DNA from: Tubulanus polymorphus
Taxonomy: Eukaryota; Nemertea; Palaeonemertea; Tubulaniformes; Tubulanidae
Reading direction: 5' to 3'
DNA: 64,000 nucleotides
Assembly: GCF_964204645.1 (NCBI RefSeq)
Contig: NC_134030.1
Location: forward strand, 14,474,447 to 14,538,446
Shown: piece after piece, positions 22,764 to 32,398 of the stretch
Numbering within the stretch: the first letter of the stretch is position 1
Layout of the letters: each line of letters starts with the position of its first letter
The notes under the pieces: generated by a model
Told to the model about the DNA's origin: nothing
The model's database searches: none
What the model saw: only the letters and a program-made list of their open reading frames with translations
Translations under genes and position numbers: made by a program

Positions 22764-25700
22764 GGGATGATTCCGAGCCATTAGAAATTAAATCCCCATC
22801 TCATTGTGGTAAGAGTAAACTGATAAAGAACGAAATATTTCCAGGCTTTACTTCCAGTACAAACGATCAGACTATTAATTCTATTCCAATTTTAGCAACT
22901 GTTGCATTAGCAGTTCCTGGAAAGATTCATGGTAATTCCACCAGTTTCCTTGTTGATACTGGCGCGTGTGTTAGTTGTATTAGCCAATCACTGTATGATT
23001 CATTGAATGAAAAGCCTTCGCTAATTCCAGGAAAATATGCAAATGCGCACACTGTCAAGGGTGATTCATTTCGCTTGGCCGGTATTGTAGAATTAACGAT
23101 CGAGGTCTCCGGGAAACCATTTTCTCACGAATTCTATGTGGTTCCAGGATTGGTTCAAGATATTATCTTAGGTGTAGATTTTCTGGAAAAATATAAAGTT
23201 TTGATTAGTTTTGAAGACAAACGAATTTTCATAAAGGGTGAGACTTCGGTTGCTATAAACGGAATCCATAATATGTGTGGTGCTGTAAAATTGAAAGTAA
23301 TGACTGATTTATCTATTCCAAAATTATCACAAGTTATTCTACCGGTTAAATTATGTGAATCACTTCCAGACGGAACCACTGGAATGATAGAGGGATATCC
23401 TGGTTTATTGCACAAATACCATGATCAATTATTGGTTGGTAAATCATTATGCACAGTAACGGCTAATACAGTACCGATGCTCGTGTTGAATTGCACTGAT
23501 GATGATATAATTATTCATTCGGATCAAAAATTAGCATTTTTCTTGCCACAATTTGGTGATAAAGGAAAACCTGCTTTTGATATATGTAGCGGAAATAATG
23601 GAGAATCGAAAGTAGATTCGTCGAATCAAATTGTAACAGTGAATGGTTTGGAAATTAAACAGACCGCTAAACCGTTTTTATCCGCTGATGAATTACAGGG
23701 TAGTCCTGATATCGATTTAGAAGATTCAGATTTAACTGATGTACAGAAAAGTGAGTTAAAGAATTTATGCATGGAATTCAGGGACGTTTTTGCTAATAAT
23801 ATTCGAGAAATTGGCCGTACAAATTTAATTACACCAAAAATTGAAATTGAAGGGCCACCAATTAAATCACGACCCTATCGATTGGCTCCTGTTTTAGAAA
23901 CGGAATTAGAAAAACAATTAGACGACATGATGGAAATGAAATTGATTGAAGAATCATCGTCCGAATGGAGTAGTCCTTGTATTCTGGTTAAGAAGAAGGA
24001 CTCTACATATCGGTTCGTTGTAGATTTTAGAGCCTTGAATTCTCGAATGCGTAAGGATCATTATCCACTTCCATTAATTGATTCATTATTGAGTAAGTTA
24101 GGTCAGAAAAAGCCGGTTATTTATAGCAGTTTAGATCTTTTCTCGGGTTTTCATCAGATCGAAATTGATCCTCAGAGTCGGGATTATACTAGTTTCATAA
24201 CACCGCGTGGTTTATATCGGTATACTGTTCTACCTATGGGATGTAGTATTAGCCCTGCAGTATTTTCTAGATTAATGTCAAGGGTTTTACACAGACTAAC
24301 GTACGATATATGTCTTGTATATTTAGATGACATAATATGTTTTGGCTCCAGTTGGCAAAATCATTTGGATAACTTAAGGCGAATTTTCGAAAGACTTAGA
24401 CAGGCTGGCTTAAGGCTGAAGTCTAGAAAATGCGAATTTGGGAAGAAAGAATTGAAATTCTTAGGTCATATTGTTACACCGGAAGGTGTTAAGGTTGACC
24501 CCGAAAAAATTTCGGCTGTTGTCAACTACAAAGCCCCTAAAACAGTTAAGCAGATACGTAGTTTTGTTGGGCTTGTGTCCTATTATCGGGCTTTTGTGAA
24601 GGGTTTCTCCGAAATAATCAGACCTCTCACGGCTTTAACTCAGAAGGGTAAACCTTTTAATTGGACCGAGGAATGTCAACAGGCATTCGAAAAATGCAAA
24701 CAAATTTTGACTACAGCTCCAGTCTTAGCATATCCAAATTTCAATGAAAAATTCATATTATACACTGACGCTAGCAATTATAGCGTTGGATTCGTTCTTT
24801 CTCAAGGAAAAGACCCAGAGCGAGTTATATGCTATGGGACTCGATTATTCAATAAAGCCGAACAAAACTATACTGTCAGTGAGAAAGAATGTTTAGCGGT
24901 AGTTTATGGTGTAAAGAAATACGAGCCCTATTTGTATGGCCAGAAATTTGAAGTAGTTACGGATCATAGTGCCTTGAAATGGCTAATGACTATGAAAGAT
25001 CCGAACGGTCGTTTAGCTCGCTGGGCAATGAAATTGTCTCAGTATGATTTTGATATTGTTCATAGAGCGGGGAAGAAACATTTAAATGCAGACGCTTTGT
25101 CGAGACCGGTATATTCAATCCCAACAATTATTGGTAGTAACGAGGATGGATATCCGTTTCAAATTGAAATTGGTGGTAAAATGAATGAAAAAACAAATGA
25201 TTGTAAAACTTGTACTTGTGATTTTCAGTGTGGATGTGTAGATGATATTATTGATATTAACAATAAGGGTTTTTCCTTATCTTTTGAATCGCCTCCTGAT
25301 GCCTATAACGCGCGCGATGACGCACGCGTAATGATAACTAATAATAATAATGAATTAAGCGCTGAGGATATATTAAGGAGTAATAGCTCCAATGAAAATG
25401 ATTGCAAGGCTGTGGTCAACGCTGGACGTGACACAGACACCTTGTACCCCATGGGGATAAATAAAAATGAAGAAGAGATAAATGAAACTGAAATAGGGAT
25501 CAATGAAAATGTACAGGGGAAATATAATACACGCAATGGAATGAACGGAATGAACCTACAACTAGGAACTAGTGGTCTCTGTGCTTTAGAGACTCCTAAA
25601 AATATTCCTAATACTGAGGAACATGATACTGATTGGGAGGCCGAGATGGCGGCTCACGAAGCAGCCACTAATAGAAACATTCTGGCAATATCCCCGCGGG

Positions 25701-25786
25701 TTCCTTCGCCACCGAGTGTTCCGAATCCATTAGTACCCCAGAGGGGCATCAATTTACTGTACCCCTCGTTGTTATCAAGACCTTGA
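22752..25786 (+). CDS. gypsy B protease-RT-RNase H, integrase absent
   Basis: Entered by frameshift from gag; no own ATG is needed. The protease has FLVDTGACVS. RT has FVVDFRALN, YSSLDLFSGFHQI and LVYLDDIICFG. RNase H has FILYTDASNYSVGF, EKECLAVVYGVKKY and VVTDHSALKWL, closing with HLNADALSRP. Where integrase should begin, a tail of about 210 residues follows with a Cys cluster (CKTCTCDFQCGC) and then Asn/Glu-rich sequence. No HHCC or DDE motif is present. The frame is open throughout. A deletion fusing RNase H to 3' sequence or a natural non-autonomous design would both fit. Confidence 0.92.
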
Positions 25787-26946
25787 GATGTTGTAGAGAG
25801 GTTCATTCCGTACATTTTTGGGGAGGGGGGATGATTTCGATATAGGCGATAATGTCTATATGTATGGTTTCGATAATTAGACGATGATATGAAATGGATT
25901 ATAAAGGATGATAAATAAATATATTTGTCATAGTAAGAGGCATATTATAATGAAGAGGCGCAATGAGTACTCGATTTTGATTGTATGTTTGTAATAGTGT
26001 AAGTCAGGCCTGCGTATTTTACTTGAGTGAATAAATTGTAGTGGAATATGAAATGATATTATATGTTGAATATTGTATTTATCTAGGCGAGCGTTTAGGC
26101 AGCATCAGAGCTCTTGCGGTGCAGAAGTGTTTTGAGAGGCTGGGTGCGGATGACCCGTTCGGCCTTCACGTAATGTGCTAGTAACCTCTTACGTGACTCT
26201 GATGTAGGCTGCTTTTAGATTAAAAGTTACGTATGTACGTAAATTGTAGTGTGATTATTGTAATGAAATTGAATTGATGTTTGAGGATGTGCGTGTGATA
26301 TGGTAGTGATTATGAAGTTATATCTGTAATGTTTACATTTAATGGCTTGTATTAGATATCTAATTGATAGTGTCTCTTATAATCATGTATGGTTATTGGT
26401 ATTTACGATATATAATGATGTAGGTGTATAACGTATATGTGTTAAAAAAAAAAAAACAAACAAACATTCTTTGTGATGTGTTTAATGTCTTGGTATAGTG
26501 TGCTGTGTTCACCTATTTTCGTATAATGATACCTACTATTATATATTATGCACATGGATTGTGGATTTCATCTTATATTCTTATAGATATTGTTCATTTT
26601 AAACATATAAGTATAATGTATAAGAAAATAATTACTTACCGTTTGTACGGTTGTGTTGGTCGCTTGTAATCCATGGCGTATGCTGTATCTGCCGTTGCGC
26701 GCCGGTATGATGCTTTGCTACTCTTAAGGGCCATTAGTCAAGATTTATGACTCTGTATCCAAGCAACCATTATTATCGGATGTTAATGTTTTACATAATG
26801 GTGTTGTAGTTGTATCGATGAATGGAAATTTTTTTCCTGTCTCATATCATGATGACCTTATGTCATTTTTTACTTAACATTTGACTTGTATTTGTATTAT
26901 CCAATTCTAGTCCCTGAGGACAGGGCCTTTGCGGAAGGGGGGTATA
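25787..26946 (+). other. gypsy B 3' non-coding region with structured segment
   Basis: No ORF or integrase remnant was seen over 1.1 kb. At 26099-26212 the GCAGC/CATCAGAG and CTCTGATG/GCTGC segments pair with a 3-nt bulge. An inner CACGTAA/TTACGTG stem lies at about 26167-26195. This GC-richer island in AT-rich surroundings could be an RNA element such as a packaging signal, or a small captured RNA gene. A tract of A residues lies near 26443. Confidence 0.45.
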
Positions 26947-27564
26947 TGTGACAGTGGTATTGTTGAGTTTCAACAGCAGTCTCAATTCATAGGCAGTGCT
27001 GCCATCTTCTAACGATATCATAAACTATTCCGCATTCATTATCCAACTCATTCAACAGTGCCATCTTTCGTGATAAAACTTTCGAACTTTGTTCCAGCGT
27101 CAGCTTTCATATAACTTTTTGTACTGAGATTGAACCTTAGGAAAATTACGACTAATGCGCGTCAGTTGCTCGTAAGTATTTGCTTTTGCGAGCAACGACT
27201 GCCGCTGAAGAACATAATTCAAAGTTAATGTTACATTTTTATGGGAAACTGTCACGTATAATGTCCTTTTGTAATTATTTCGGTTGAATAATGATATTTT
27301 TATGGGCAACGCTGTTGCGCTAACGACAAATTAACGGGCTTTGGCAATGTCGTTCGCTAATGAGATGGGTTGGAGAATTGACTATATATACTGGGGTTTT
27401 TGGACCGTGGGGGAGACCGCTAGAAATTTTTAGATCGTTGAGATCAGTTCGTGAAATAAAAGTAATTTTGAAGACAGGAACTCTGTGTGTTGCGACTCGT
27501 TTATTCTTGGACGTTTGTTAACATTCTATCACTCAAGTGGAATTCAAAGATCCCGTTAGTGACA
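26947..27564 (+). repeat. gypsy B 3' LTR
   Basis: Second copy of the 618-bp LTR, preceded by a purine tract and followed by the ATTC target duplication. Confidence 0.95.
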
Positions 27565-27568
27565 ATTC

Positions 27569-27693
27569 ACCGGCATGAACTGTGGGGCGGCATTATTTCG
27601 ATTGAGGGTCGACCCGGTGACCGATTTGACTGCAAATTTTGTACAATTCAAGAAGATATGAAAGACCGTATGATCGAAAAACTTTGCGCCTAA
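27569..27693 (+). pseudogene. gypsy A ORF3, 3' part
   Basis: Continues ORF3 in the same frame when the ATTC duplication of element B is discounted. It encodes 41 residues including GRPGDRFDCKFCTIQ, a third CxxC pair, and stops at TAA 27691-27693. This supports the nested-insertion model: the two halves are separated only by B. Confidence 0.75.
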
Positions 27694-27830
27694 TTCGTGA
27701 TCGTAGAAGTCCTGCTGACTGTTAATGTAATATTGTTGATGTAACGTATTTTATGTGATAATGTATTTTTCTATTTTATATGTAGTTTGTCGCCTGTTCT
27801 GAATGGGGACATTCAGGGCTGGTGGGGGGC

Positions 27831-28022
27831 TGTGTAGCGGAAATTCCTGTTAAATAGTTTAAAATGTTGTCGTTATAATGTATAGTTTCTGTTTTTCCGC
27901 TGCGGAGCCCTCCTCATTTTTAGGGTTTTCTGACTTTCGTCGAAAACCCTCTTGAAATTCTGTTGATTATTATTATTATTTATTTTCCGCCGATTTCGTC
28001 AAATAAAATTCATCTTCATTCA
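27831..28022 (+). repeat. gypsy A 3' LTR (end uncertain)
   Basis: A purine tract (GGTGGGGGGC) ends at 27830 and is followed by TGTGTAGCGG, the usual polypurine tract to LTR transition. An AATAAA lies near 28000 and a CATTCA end at 28022 is plausible. No second copy exists in the window, so the right border cannot be confirmed. Confidence 0.5.
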
Positions 28023-28290
28023 GATTCGGCAACTGACAGCTTCGAAACGAGATGTATAAATTGATACTGTAATAACGGTCTCTCTGAACCAACAGATTGT
28101 CTGTACTTTCCATCCTATTTGAAACTTAAAAATACTTATTAGGTTACTGTAAATAAAGAATTGAATTGAATTGTTAGACAACAAGCACCGGCGAAATAAC
28201 AGTTTGTGACGTCATTTAGTAAGTAAATAAAGGAGGGCTCCGAGAATTTCCAAATCACGGGGACTATACTGGGGTTAGACCATTCAACCA
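28023..28290. repeat. dispersed repeat R, copy 1
   Basis: Resembles 40315-40580 in the same orientation: AACGAGATGT, TAACGGTCTCT, AGCACCGG, then GTTTGTGACGTCATTT and GAATTTCCAAATCAC. The copies are clearly diverged and each has private indels. They lie on either side of the palindromic virus-like element. No coding content. The class (SINE, MITE or old LTR) was not determined. Confidence 0.6.
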
Positions 28291-28627
28291 AAAAGAGGAT
28301 TGCTCCGATAAAATCCAAATCATCTCATTTTATTTTTTTCCATCGAATACCCGGTAATTAATTTTTCCTTTCGATCACATGCATCCAGAAAACCCGTTAT
28401 CGCTGCTTTGCAGCTATATTTTTTTAATTGTTATGTTTTTTGGGCGATAATTAGCTCGCCCCTTTCATTTCACATTCTGTGCACCTCATTTTCTCTGCAT
28501 ATAGTAATATAATTAATTTCAGCTTTTAATAATCAAAACTTTAGGTTGATCACTTTTCGCTCTCACCTTATTTTACTATGTTAGATCCCGATTTACTATT
28601 TGTATAGTCGTCTAAACTCTTAAACTC

Positions 28628-28770
28628 GGAGCTTTTGCGCGGCGGCCATTTTTTTGTGCTGTGTGACGTCATCCTCCTTGCACGGTGACGTCATACTGCG
28701 CGGAATCTATAAAAATTGGTCAGCGCGCGCAAACGTCACTCTCGTCTCGACCTACATTGATTAGAGGTAA
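28628..28770 (+). promoter_or_regulatory. promoter-like island: YY1-like site, two CREs, TATA box
   Basis: GGCGGCCATTTT (about 28640) is followed by two perfect TGACGTCA sites (28664-28671 and 28686-28693) and TATAAAAA (28708-28715). A splice-donor-like TTAGAG|GTAAAC lies at 28766. The spacing fits an RNA polymerase II promoter with a short first exon. No coding exon was found downstream before 29800, so the promoter may be orphaned. Confidence 0.4.
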
Positions 28771-29799
28771 ACAATAACACGCACTCTCCTGGCCTGGGGC
28801 AACCCAGGTCAGGCCGGGCTCTGACGTTAGTCAACTCGACGATATGTATCTATTTTTAATGCATCGGGAATAGTCAACCTGGCAGCTTTTTCCTTTCGGA
28901 TGAGAGAGACATGCGTCGTGAGATCTGTCTCTTCTTTTTAATTTTATGCCATGGGCATTATTTTGGGTCTGGCCTAAATTTAGCGACCATTGAGTCATTA
29001 ATCGTGGATTTTTGCAAGGAGAGATCCTTGCACTAGCCTCTTTTATAGATAATAGATTATAAATAATAAATAATTTATAACTAAGATAGATTATGATTTT
29101 TTTTGAGACCATTTATTTAACCTTTTTATTTGAATGAGGTGTACAAATTCAATTATTGAGATAAAAACTTCAAGAAAAATCCACTTTCTTGAGGCCAGGT
29201 CTCAAAATCTAATTCTTTATGAAGTGGCGAGTGTCGGGGTGTCTTTAGACACATAGATGGGGGCAAGATACAACGCCAGGACGAGGAGATCGTGCAGGGA
29301 GGCACTCGATATGATGTTACACCGTGAGGACCTGAGGAAAAGATGCGCCGGAGCTCGGGTGACTGTGAGGTTCCGACATCGAGTCAAGGGCCCTGACTCG
29401 ATAGACCTCATGGCGGACACCTGTCCTGTCTGGTCCGTGTAATTGGGTCAATAGTTAAGACTTACCTCTGACACTCGCTTCCTTCTCCCCTTTTCCTTTT
29501 TTACGAACTATAAACTTTTTGTCTCTGAAGCTGTCCATCCCTACGGCGGAAACTTTCTGAGGATTTCCCCTTTGTATTTCCACTCCCCGGGACTACAGGA
29601 CCAAGGCGGACCATGTAGCCACGCTTATTGAGGAGACATGATGATCACGACACCTATCGGTCGCTACCAGAGGATGACACTAAACCGCGGACGCGTACCG
29701 GCTACAAAAGTTTTAGTTTCTGTTCACATGTTTCGACTTATAAATATCCAACTTGTATGTTCTATCTTTTAATACGGGCCATGTGATTAACTGCGTATC
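28771..29799. other. non-coding region with small hairpins
   Basis: Contains a stem near 28790-28815 (CCTGGCCTGGGG / CCCAGGTCAGG) and a 20-bp palindrome TGCAAGGAGAGATCCTTGCA at about 29013-29032. A 61-codon arginine-rich frame at 29257-29442 may be the tail of an unrecognised coding sequence, but no homology was identified. Otherwise nothing can be assigned. Confidence 0.35.
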
Positions 29800-30066
29800 A
29801 GTAATAGGGGTTTAGTTGTTTCAGGCCAAAGGTCGAACGGTCGAGCTCGTAAAAAATGAAAAAACAAAAATAATAACAATTTCTACTTGAATTACTCGCG
29901 AAACTCATAAAAATGAAAAATAAATTCTCGCACACTCGAATTTATTTTTCATTTTTATGAGTTTCACTCCTAATTCAAGTAGAAATTGTTATTATTTTTA
30001 TGTTTTTTCATTTTTACTCACCCGCCCGTTCAACCTTTAGCCTGAAACAACTAAACCCCTATTACT
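29800..30066. repeat. palindromic terminus H1 of the virus-like element
   Basis: 267-bp imperfect palindrome from AGTAATAGGGGTTTAG to its inverse CTAAACCCCTATTACT, with its centre near 29933 (TCGCACACTC). The arms pair almost throughout, but the outer arm reads CCAAAGGTCGAACGGTCGAG where the inner arm implies CTAAAGGTTGAACGGGCGGG. The polymerase gene starts 85 bp inside it. It has the form of a terminal hairpin or viral inverted terminal repeat. Confidence 0.8.
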
Positions 30067-30150
30067 CTTAAATGTTATTCACATATATATGAATAACATT
30101 TAAATCATTGAACTTCTAAAATCAATTTTAATAAAAAATATAGTATTAAA

Positions 30151-32150
30151 ATGGAAGCAAATAAATACTACTGCCCAACATGTAATATCGATATAGACAA
30201 GTCTCAAAAAGCAAGACACAATAAAACTATAACACATTTAGAGAATAAATTGAAACTAGAATATAAGGATGATATATTAGAAACTAAATTAGAAGAATTA
30301 AAGAATGAAAAAGAAACATACAAACATACAAATGTGATACACGTAATCAATCATTCAGTGATAAAAGATATTATAAAGAACATTTAAAATCTATAAGTCA
30401 TATTAGAAATAAGAATAATGATATTTTAGGTGAAGATTATTTTGATAATGATAACGATAAGAAACAGAAGACAATTAAAAGAATAAAAAATAAATTAAAC
30501 AATAAAAGACCATATATGGAAGATGTAAGAAATTATATTAATTCATTAGATAATAAAAAAGATATAGAGATAACCGAAGCATTTAAAAGTGATATTGGTC
30601 CAGCAGCTATTGAGTTTAAATTTCATAAAGGTAAAACATTAGAAGAAAATAAAAAACATTTAGAAAATATGAAAGAAATAATAAAAATAATTACAGATGT
30701 TGAATATCCTAAAATTAGTATATCTTCTAAAGTAAAGTTTATAAAATCTGAAGATAAACCAATATATAATATAAATTCTCATTCACAACATATTATATCT
30801 AAACAACATATAGATGATAAATTAAATAAATGTTATAATGAAATAAAAACTAAAATAGAAGAGAAATATTTTGAAGGATCTGGTTTAATATTTGATGAAA
30901 TAATATTTATAACTTTACATGTTTATAACACAAAATATAATAAGTTAACTAAATCAAAACCAATAGATGAAAATAATTTATCATATTATAAAGATGATAG
31001 TATAAATGGAACAAGTTATATTAAACTACCATTTAAAACTAATGGTGTAATAAATGTACAAAATGAAGATGATAAATGTTTTCTATGGGCTATAATAAGT
31101 TGTTTACACCCAGTTGAAGATTATAATAAACATACTTATAGATTAACTCATTATAAACAATTTGAAAATAATTATAAGATAGATAAGTATCCTGTTAGAA
31201 TTAAAAATATTCCAAAAATAGAAAGAGATAATAATTTAAAGATAAATGTATTTGATTTAATTAAATAACCAAACAGAGAACTGAAGCAAAAACTGATTTT
31301 GAAAAAGATTTTTTTAAGTTAATGAACAATGCGTTCTATGGTAAGACTTGTGAAAATATTAGAAATCGAAATGATATTGAGTTAGTTAGTAATGGTAAAA
31401 GGATAAGGCATTTACAATCATATCCTAAGTTTAGGTAACAGAATATTTGATGAAAATTTAGCAGCAGTTAAAATGAGAAGAACTTCAATGAAGTTCAATA
31501 AACCTATTTATGTTGGCGCTTCAGTTTTAGAATTATCAAAATTACTAATGTATGAATTCTATTATAATATATTACAACCTCATTTTGGAGAAAAACATAT
31601 AGAAATACTATATTTTGATACTGACAGTTACATATTAAAGATAAAAACTGATAACATAACAGATGATTTAAAAATATTAAAACACCATTTTGATTTCAGT
31701 AACTATCCAAAAAATCATGAATTGTTTAGCAATGATAATAAAAAAGTTCCTGGGAAGTTTAAAGATGAATTAGGTGGTGAAGAAATGATAGAGTTCATTG
31801 GTATTAGATCTAAAATGTATAGTTATAAAACTAAAGAACATGAAGCTAAAAAGTTAAAAGGAATTACCAAAAGCGTTGTTGAAAAGAATATTCATTTCAA
31901 AGATTACATCAATTGTATATTTAATGAAGAAGTTAGAAAACATAAAATGAAATGTTTAAGATCTGAAGATCATGAAATGTTTATTGAAGAAATTGAAAAG
32001 ATAAGTCTAAACCCATTTGATGATAAAAGATATATTTTAGATGATGGAATCCACACAGTCGCCTATGGTTGCAATTTAGATGAATATATAAAATTCAAAA
32101 GAGAAGAAACAAAAGAAAATGAAATTATGAAAAGAATTCTAACGTGTTAA
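30151..32150 (+). pseudogene. protein-primed-type DNA polymerase B, internally deleted copy
   Basis: The sequence starts with a C2H2 finger (YYCPTCNIDIDKSQKARH). A local duplication of about 8-10 nt near 30323 breaks the frame before finger 2. It resumes at 30516-31268 (N-terminal region with DDKCFLWAIISCLHP), where a large deletion joins it to the palm region. The NNAFYGKT motif (Pol motif B) and YFDTDSYIL (motif C, two catalytic Asp) remain, and the C terminus reaches a natural TAA at 32148-32150. A further one- or two-base break lies near 31433. The exonuclease, endonuclease-VII-like part and motif A are absent here, so the copy is dead. Confidence 0.88.
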
Positions 32151-32178
32151 TAAATTTCAATAAAAATTTGTATAATAA

Positions 32179-32310
32179 ATGGAGAGTAAACAAGTACACA
32201 GTGAATTCTTAGATAGAATTAAAGATACCACAAATGTAAAACCTGTAGATTATAAATTCAAAAAGTTAACAGAATTAACAATTCACAAGAAATATTTAAT
32301 TACCAATAAG
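32179..32310 (+). pseudogene. p117 gene, truncated 5' fragment
   Basis: Begins ATGGAGAGTAAACAAG 29 bp after the polymerase stop and matches the first 45 or so codons of the intact gene at 61270. It breaks off at LITN, where the sequence switches to the CAATAAGGG junction that bounds the palindrome arm. The rest of that genome segment (252-aa protein and membrane proteins seen at 61.6-63.9 kb) is missing here. Confidence 0.8.
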
Positions 32311-32398
32311 GGAAAAAAAATATTTTAAAGCGTAAGGTTTCAGCGAACTCTAACTCTTTTTGAATTTTAACCTATTTTAATAAAAATTTGATATATAA

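Larger units (their letters stand above)
20885..27564 (+). mobile_element. Ty3/gypsy element B, complete LTRs but no integrase
   Basis: LTRs 20885-21502 and 26947-27564 are both 618 bp and appear identical on reading. ATTC lies at 20881-20884 and 27565-27568. A primer-binding site (TGGTGGAGAACC) starts 2 nt after the 5' LTR. A purine tract (GCGGAAGGGGGG) lies just before the 3' LTR. Inside are gag (21798-22763) and a protease-RT-RNase H frame (to 25786). No integrase domain follows. The element sits inside ORF3 of gypsy A. The matching LTRs imply a recent insertion, so integrase was presumably supplied in trans or lost afterwards. Confidence 0.92.

Noticed and set aside
29257-29442. 61-codon arginine-rich frame
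   Set aside because: No start context, partner exon or recognised domain; left as unassigned.
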